From JBNLBT01 sp050303435 (GTDB taxonomy: Bacteria > Pseudomonadota > Gammaproteobacteria > Xanthomonadales > Marinicellaceae), in the NCBI GenBank assembly GCA_050303435.1, contig JBNLBT010000070.1, positions 1 to 16,968 on the forward strand: 16,968 nt of DNA. The letters are read 5' to 3'. A program made the position numbers and the translations under genes. The notes below the pieces were generated by a model. The model worked only from the letters and a program-made list of their open reading frames with translations. It ran no database searches and was not told the DNA's origin. Below, in pieces: positions 13,727 to 16,968 of the stretch. Each line of letters starts with the position of its first letter. Position 1 is the first letter of the stretch.

Positions 13727-14809
13727 ATGACTAAAACCAACATGATCATTTCAGTTGACGGACTGGAATCGAGTGTCGCCAATCGGGTGAGAACCTATTG
13801 TAAACTGTTGGCCGACCAACTCAGCGATCGCTGGCTGGTGAGCCAGGACGCGGATGATTTCAATGTCAAACTGATTCAGGAAGAAAATCAGATTGAACAG
13901 GCGCTGTTGAATCAAGACAAACACAGAATTTTCGTGCCGTTGTATAAAGAATATGCACCCGACGAAGATTTTGAATTTTCCATTCGCCGTCCTTTGGACA
14001 GTGGCAAATTGATCCAAACTTTGAACGCCATAACGGCGTCCAGACAATTGCAGCCTCTGACCTCTGACTTGGACACCAGCGACAAGAAGGAATCGACCTT
14101 AAAAAGCCTGTTGAGCAAATTTCAGGCGGTCAATTTTTTCAACAAAAGGAAAAAAATCGAAAAACAGCCGGCGCAGTCCAATCGCAAGGCGTTTGTGTCC
14201 AATTTGCGCAAGCAATTGAACAGCGACGCCAACATCAATGAATACAAAGTGGTGTTCCTCGGCAGCCCCGGCGCCGGTAAAACCACCGCAATCAATTCCG
14301 TCAGCGAAGGCCGCACACTGAAAACAGAGGTGCTGCCCTCCGATGTGGTGTCAGCGAAAAAATCGCAAACCACCATCGGCATTGACTACGGTGAAATGAA
14401 AATTAACAGCGACACCAAGTTGCGTCTGTTCGGCAACCCCGGTCAGATGCGCTATGGCTTCATGTGGGACATCACGGCGCGCAACGCCGATGCCTTCATT
14501 GTCCTGCTGGACATGAGCCGTAAAAACCCGATCAGCGAGTTTGAATTTTTCTTGAACTTCTTGAAAAAACAAAACATTGACGCGAGCACCACGGTGCTGT
14601 GCGCTCTGACGCATTGCGATCTGACGCAGCACAACAATGTTTTAATCACCAAGTTGATCAAAATGAAATTTGGACAAACCCTGAAAGTATTTCAATTGGA
14701 CGCGCGGTCTGAAAAACAGGTCAACAACCTGCTCGATTACACCGCGTCCTGCATTGAAAAGTCCCGCACTGAAGCGTTGCCGGATTACCTGCAACATTCA
14801 CTGCTTTAG
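13727..14809 (+). CDS. GTPase A: MglA/CvnD-type small GTPase with N-terminal receiver-like domain
   Basis: This 360-residue protein starts at ATG 13727-13729, 5 bases after GGGGG; the open frame runs to 13691, but alignment with GTPase B supports this start. Residues 1 to about 105 form an alpha/beta domain ending in 'FSIRRPLDSGKLIQTLNAI', like the last helix of receiver domains, but I see no phospho-acceptor Asp. Residues 115-170 are a charged, basic linker. Residues 172-345 are the G domain: P-loop G179-SPGAG-K185-T-T, switch 'TTIGIDYG' (215-222), G3 'LFGNPGQ' (234-240, in place of DxxG) and G4-like T295-H-C-D298. This matches COG2229-type GTPases, which include conservon CvnD proteins. No membrane segment or signal peptide is visible. 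Two roadblock genes follow, likely its regulatory or effector partners. Its pathway is unknown to me. Confidence 0.85.
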   Translation: MTKTNMIISVDGLESSVANRVRTYCKLLADQLSDRWLVSQDADDFNVKLIQEENQIEQALLNQDKHRIFVPLYKEYAPDEDFEFSIRRPLDSGKLIQTLNAITASRQLQPLTSDLDTSDKKESTLKSLLSKFQAVNFFNKRKKIEKQPAQSNRKAFVSNLRKQLNSDANINEYKVVFLGSPGAGKTTAINSVSEGRTLKTEVLPSDVVSAKKSQTTIGIDYGEMKINSDTKLRLFGNPGQMRYGFMWDITARNADAFIVLLDMSRKNPISEFEFFLNFLKKQNIDASTTVLCALTHCDLTQHNNVLITKLIKMKFGQTLKVFQLDARSEKQVNNLLDYTASCIEKSRTEALPDYLQHSLL

Positions 14810-14854
14810 GCGGAATCTCAACGTGGAAAGTGTCAGCACAACAGCACAACCTGG

Positions 14855-14903
14855 TTCTGAAAAAATGATTGCTTTTCAGAAATATATTTGCTATCAATAT
14901 ATT
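14855..14903. promoter_or_regulatory. Hairpin, paired AT palindromes and promoter candidate before roadblock 1
   Basis: A 9-bp inverted repeat TTCTGAAAA/TTTTCAGAA (14855-14863, 14873-14881) overlaps the first of two identical 8-bp palindromes AATATATT (14881-14888 and 14896-14903). TTGCTT (14869-14874) and TATCAA (14892-14897), 17 bp apart, form a plausible promoter inside them. The rest of the 184-bp spacer holds a 21-codon frame (14923-14988) without a good ribosome site. Confidence 0.4.
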
Positions 14904-14958
14904 GGGCAGTCGAGTTATCAACATGAAAAATAAGTTCACTGCTCTTCGACCTGGCAAT

Positions 14959-14967
14959 TTATCCACA
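14959..14967 (+). promoter_or_regulatory. Perfect DnaA-box sequence
   Basis: TTATCCACA equals the E. coli DnaA-box consensus and lies 26 bases before the roadblock 1 start. A second exact copy is inside GTPase B (16233-16241). No cluster of boxes or AT-rich unwinding element is present, so an origin is not implied; DnaA-linked transcription control is possible. Confidence 0.3.
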
Positions 14968-14993
14968 TATTTTCTAACTATGGAGTGACCACA

Positions 14994-15389
14994 ATGAGCG
15001 TAGATACCATCTGTAAATCTCTTTTGGACGATGTACCCAAGGCATTGGCCGCGGGCATTGTTGACATGGAAACCGGCATGCTGCTGGGCGTAAAAACCAC
15101 CGACTCGCATCCGCAATCGGTGATGGACATGTTGGCGGCCGGCACCAAGGAATTGTTTGAAGGCGACATGTCCATGATGATTGACAAAACCTTCAAAAAA
15201 TCTCGCGGCGACAAAGCCACGGAACCGTATTTTCATGAAATTCTGGTGAATTCAAAGAACTTGATTCACATGTTCGTTCGCCTGCCTTCCTCACCCAACA
15301 TTGTGGCCGCCGTGGTGTGCCGCATCGACGCCAACCTCGGCCTCGTGGTGACCAAAGCACGCAGCATCGTACGCTCCGATTCCGTCTGA
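14994..15389 (+). CDS. Roadblock/LC7-type protein 1
   Basis: This 131-residue protein starts at ATG 14994-14996, 8 bases after GGAG; a GTG three codons earlier overlaps that ribosome site and is rejected. The opening 'CKSLLDDVPKALAAGIVDMETGMLLG' is the helix-strand start of the roadblock/LC7 fold. 'SHPQSVMDMLAAGTKELFEG', 'YFHEILVNSKNLIHMFVRL', and 'VAAVVCRIDANLGLVVTKARS' complete the pattern. Roadblock proteins are cytoplasmic dimers that bind small GTPases, e.g. MglB, the GAP for MglA. It has no signal peptide. Placement between GTPase A and a second roadblock gene suggests an operon. Divergence from roadblock 2 is large, so the two are not a recent duplication and may form a heterodimer or separate pairs. 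Confidence 0.8.
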   Translation: MSVDTICKSLLDDVPKALAAGIVDMETGMLLGVKTTDSHPQSVMDMLAAGTKELFEGDMSMMIDKTFKKSRGDKATEPYFHEILVNSKNLIHMFVRLPSSPNIVAAVVCRIDANLGLVVTKARSIVRSDSV

Positions 15390-15415
15390 AGCAAAGACCG
15401 CTGAATTGACTTGCA

Positions 15416-15446
15416 CACACCGGCAGTGCATTGCAGTGCCGGTGTG
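15416..15446 (+). other. Long intra-operon hairpin between the roadblock genes
   Basis: CACACCGGCA (15416-15425) pairs perfectly with TGCCGGTGTG (15437-15446); after one G-G mismatch the inner TGCA/TGCA also pairs. There is no T-run behind it, so it is probably not a simple terminator. RNA stability or differential expression of roadblock 2 are options. Confidence 0.6.
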
Positions 15447-15470
15447 ATTGACCCAAAAAAGGATTGACCG

Positions 15471-15878
15471 ATGAGAAACGACCTGTTCAGCGCGCTGAAA
15501 ACCACACTCAATGTGTGTCTTGAGAATGTCAGCAATTCACACGCGGCATTCATCGCCACCCTGGATGGACACCTTCTATTGGAAAGCCAACGCGAAAAGA
15601 ACGCCTTTCCTTGCGATGCCATTTCGCCGATGGCGGGCTCATTGTTGGGCATTTCCGACACCATCGCTGAACAACTGATGAATCAGCGTCTTGACGACGC
15701 GATCATCATGATGGAAAACAAGGCCATCGCCCTTTTAAAGATTCACGACAAGGAAGATTCCCTGTATCTGGGGCTGATTTCAAATCGAAATGTCAACCTT
15801 GGCATGCTACTGACCATGGGCAATCAAACCATCGAGAAAATCAACAAACTACTGGAAGAAAACGTGTCAGCCGATTGA
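15471..15878 (+). CDS. Roadblock/LC7-type protein 2 (MglB-like)
   Basis: This 135-residue protein starts at ATG 15471-15473 with AAGGA 9 bases upstream. Its sequence is a good roadblock/LC7 match: 'SHAAFIATLDGHLLLES', 'ISPMAGSLLGISDTIAEQL', 'LDDAIIMMENKAIALLKI' and 'SLYLGLISNRNVNLGMLL', then a C-terminal helix. This is the common bacterial variety that pairs with MglA/CvnD-like GTPases. It is cytoplasmic. It lies 81 bp after roadblock 1, with the strong hairpin in the gap, and 333 bp before GTPase B. A role as GTPase-activating or effector partner for GTPase A or B is inferred from gene order and fold only. Confidence 0.85.
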   Translation: MRNDLFSALKTTLNVCLENVSNSHAAFIATLDGHLLLESQREKNAFPCDAISPMAGSLLGISDTIAEQLMNQRLDDAIIMMENKAIALLKIHDKEDSLYLGLISNRNVNLGMLLTMGNQTIEKINKLLEENVSAD

Positions 15879-15916
15879 GCTGATTACAATTCACAGCCGG
15901 CGATACTGCCAATTTT

Positions 15917-15934
15917 TTGTCACGCCATTGTCAC
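15917..15934 (+). promoter_or_regulatory. Pho-box-like tandem repeat
   Basis: TTGTCAC-GCCA-TTGTCAC repeats with an 11-bp period and contains TGTCA-N6-TGTCA, the core of a PhoB half-site pair. It is nearly 280 bp upstream of GTPase B, and a matching -10 is not evident, so this is a weak regulatory call. Confidence 0.3.
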
Positions 15935-16058
15935 ATTCGATCCACTTTCATCCCCTTCAACAAAAATATTAAAGAATTGTAAATTAATGTTGCACTGTCT
16001 TGCCATCCTGGCTTGAACAGTGTAAATTTAAACTCAAGATTGAGCTAGTGGGGGCTTG

Positions 16059-16136
16059 ATGGAAACGGAACAAGAATCGCATTGCGACGCTTGGAACATG
16101 GAAAGAAATAAATACAAAACCCCACACTGGGCTTAA
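16059..16136 (+). CDS. Possible 25-residue leader peptide or small protein
   Basis: ATG 16059 follows GGGGG (16050-16054) by 4 bases and opens a 25-codon frame (METEQESHCDAWNMERNKYK, then TPHWA) ending at TAA 16134-16136. It lies 75 bases before GTPase B. The same GGGGG-type ribosome site precedes both GTPase genes. The peptide is hydrophilic, with no membrane helix and no obvious attenuator run of one amino acid. It may be translated as a small protein or leader, or be chance. Confidence 0.3.
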   Translation: METEQESHCDAWNMERNKYKTPHWA

Positions 16137-16211
16137 TTATTCCTTTCTTGTTCTTCCCGATTTTCAGCATGTATATTGATGCTTTTGTATGTGTTATGGG
16201 GGAACAAAATA

Positions 16212-16937
16212 ATGCAACAAAGAAAACTGGTCTTATCCACACAATGCCTAGACCAAAAAACCGCCAGCTTGATCCGGTCGTATTGTCAGTTATTGCAACC
16301 ACAACTCAAGGACCGTTGGGTTGTGAACAACTTTGACCAAAGTTGCGATGCCATCATCGTTGATCGGGACCACGACGACTCTGCCCACACAGGGAGCGCC
16401 CAGGCAAAAATCATTCTACACACAACCTCTACCTCTGATGATTGTTCCCAACAGACCGATGGGAAACAACCGATTTTTAACCTGGGCCTGCCTTTTAACA
16501 GTTTGAACATCATCAACACTCTGAATAAAATTTCCAAGTTGATGGTGAACAACGACCTGCGGCAAAATCAAACCAACCACAGCAGCTCTTTCTCATTGAA
16601 GAAGACCTTTTCCCGCTTTCTCAGACGCGGCGAGACTGTGGAAAAACCGGTCGCAAACGCCGCTCAAAAGGCGCGCACGCCAGTGCGCAATGGCCAACCT
16701 GTAGTGGCACAAAAAGCCAAGTCCAACATGGTCAACAACCTGTTTAAATTGTTGCAACCAAATCAAATGCAACAATTGAAAGTGGTGTTCCTTGGCGCAC
16801 CGGGTTCAGGCAAAACAACGGCCATCGCGGAGGCCAGCTCGGGCAACACCTTGACCACTGAAGTCAAAGCTTCGGACACTGTGGGCCTGCTCAAATCACA
16901 CACCACCATCGGCATTGATTTTGGTCCCTACCACTAA
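16212..16937 (+). CDS. GTPase B: paralogue of GTPase A, ended by an in-frame TAA
   Basis: This frame gives 241 residues from ATG 16212-16214, behind GGGGG (16198-16202); the start aligns with that of GTPase A. The N-terminal domain is homologous ('IRSYCQLLQPQLKDRWVV' beside 'VRTYCKLLADQLSDRWLV' in A) and ends in 'LGLPFNSLNIINTLNKI'. A Ser/Arg-rich linker (about 120-185) follows, then the G domain: P-loop G195-APGSG-K201-T-T and switch 'TTIGIDFG' (231-238). TAA at 16935-16937 stops it before G3. The same frame continues to the window end with 'KNKANLKLYG', which aligns without gap to the G3 approach of A (same 8-residue spacing). It is therefore either a nonsense mutation, a sequencing error, or a recoded stop; the rest of the gene is outside the window. 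A product without G3/G4 should not work as a GTPase. Confidence 0.75.
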   Translation: MQQRKLVLSTQCLDQKTASLIRSYCQLLQPQLKDRWVVNNFDQSCDAIIVDRDHDDSAHTGSAQAKIILHTTSTSDDCSQQTDGKQPIFNLGLPFNSLNIINTLNKISKLMVNNDLRQNQTNHSSSFSLKKTFSRFLRRGETVEKPVANAAQKARTPVRNGQPVVAQKAKSNMVNNLFKLLQPNQMQQLKVVFLGAPGSGKTTAIAEASSGNTLTTEVKASDTVGLLKSHTTIGIDFGPYH

Positions 16938-16968
16938 AAAAACAAAGCCAATTTGAAGCTGTACGGCA
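16938..16968 (+). pseudogene. In-frame continuation of GTPase B after the stop
   Basis: Codons from 16938 read KNKANLKLYG in the frame of GTPase B. This matches 'NSDTKLRLFG' just before the GNPGQ motif of GTPase A. The homology shows that the ancestral gene ran through the TAA codon; the window ends here. Confidence 0.65.

Larger units (their letters stand above)
15879..16211. other. AT-rich spacer before GTPase B
   Basis: This 333-bp spacer is AT-rich. It holds a T6 run (15913-15918), a Pho-box-like direct repeat (15917-15934), TTGCAC and TTGAAC hexamers near 15990 and 16013, and a 25-codon ORF with a GGGGG ribosome site (16059-16136). The inverted pair GAACAAGAA (from 16068) and TTCTTGTTC (near 16145) flanks the small ORF. 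No strong sigma-70 promoter is clear. Confidence 0.45.

Noticed and set aside
14923..14988. 21-residue ORF upstream of roadblock 1 (MKNKFTALRPG...)
   Set aside because: It lacks a Shine-Dalgarno and its stop overlaps the ribosome site of roadblock 1. Coupling is conceivable but unsupported.
14959..16241. Replication origin suggested by DnaA boxes
   Set aside because: There are only two boxes 1.3 kb apart, one inside a coding region, and no dnaA, dnaN, gidA or parAB genes or unwinding element.
16212..16968. Frameshift in GTPase B
   Set aside because: Homology to GTPase A resumes in the same frame with the same residue spacing, so a single stop codon, not an indel, explains the break.
1..16968. 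CRISPR arrays, tRNA/rRNA genes, insertion sequences, toxin-antitoxin or phage-defence genes
   Set aside because: I looked for regular direct repeats, cloverleaf-like segments, transposase motifs and paired small toxin-like ORFs and saw none.

Overview
The window looks like chromosomal DNA from a gammaproteobacterium, probably near the Xanthomonadales/Lysobacterales (Wenzhouxiangella- or Marinicella-like). This is inferred from gene content and style, not from a marker gene. Two secreted proteins end in, or close to, the C-terminal tail 'xLI(Y/F)xxGFE' that I associate with that group. The photolyase, YafK-like L,D-transpeptidase, membrane winged-helix/TPR regulator and roadblock proteins fit too. 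I see no rRNA, tRNA, CRISPR array, insertion sequence or phage module.

Layout. Positions 1-227 hold the end of a very GC-rich reading frame (about 72% G+C over the first 180 bases) unlike the rest, so this may be foreign DNA or a misjoin. It converges on a small DUF6916-type gene (229-525, minus). A 323-bp divergent spacer follows, then a membrane-anchored DUF885 putative metallopeptidase (849-2648, plus) closed by a perfect 14-bp hairpin terminator. Two exported-protein genes lie on the minus strand: an SRPBCC protein (2737-3243) and a large HzsA-related protein with one haem-binding motif (3340-5706). Plus-strand genes follow for an L,D-transpeptidase (5958-6686) and a winged-helix/transmembrane/TPR regulator (6773-9064). 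That regulator converges, with only 18 bp between stops, on a two-gene minus-strand operon for secreted structural-type proteins (10348-10620 and 9083-10333).

From 10875 a plus-strand operon encodes a TudS/DUF523-DUF1722 fusion (RudS-like tRNA 4-thiouridine desulfidase) that overlaps a class I photolyase gene by 4 bp. Both products relate to near-UV/blue light, so this looks like a light-stress unit. A 525-bp spacer rich in inverted repeats separates it from the last block.

The last block (13727 to the window end) is the most interesting part. It is AT-richer and encodes a small-GTPase module: GTPase A, roadblock protein 1, roadblock protein 2, and a paralogous GTPase B. Each GTPase carries a similar N-terminal domain of about 105 residues that looks like a degenerate receiver domain, then a basic linker, then a G domain of the COG2229/MglA/CvnD type. 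GTPase B has an in-frame TAA just after the switch-I-like motif, and the homologous frame continues unbroken to the window edge. GTPases paired with roadblock proteins act elsewhere as polarity or signalling switches (MglA-MglB, actinobacterial conservons). The function here is not known to me, and the module probably extends beyond the window.
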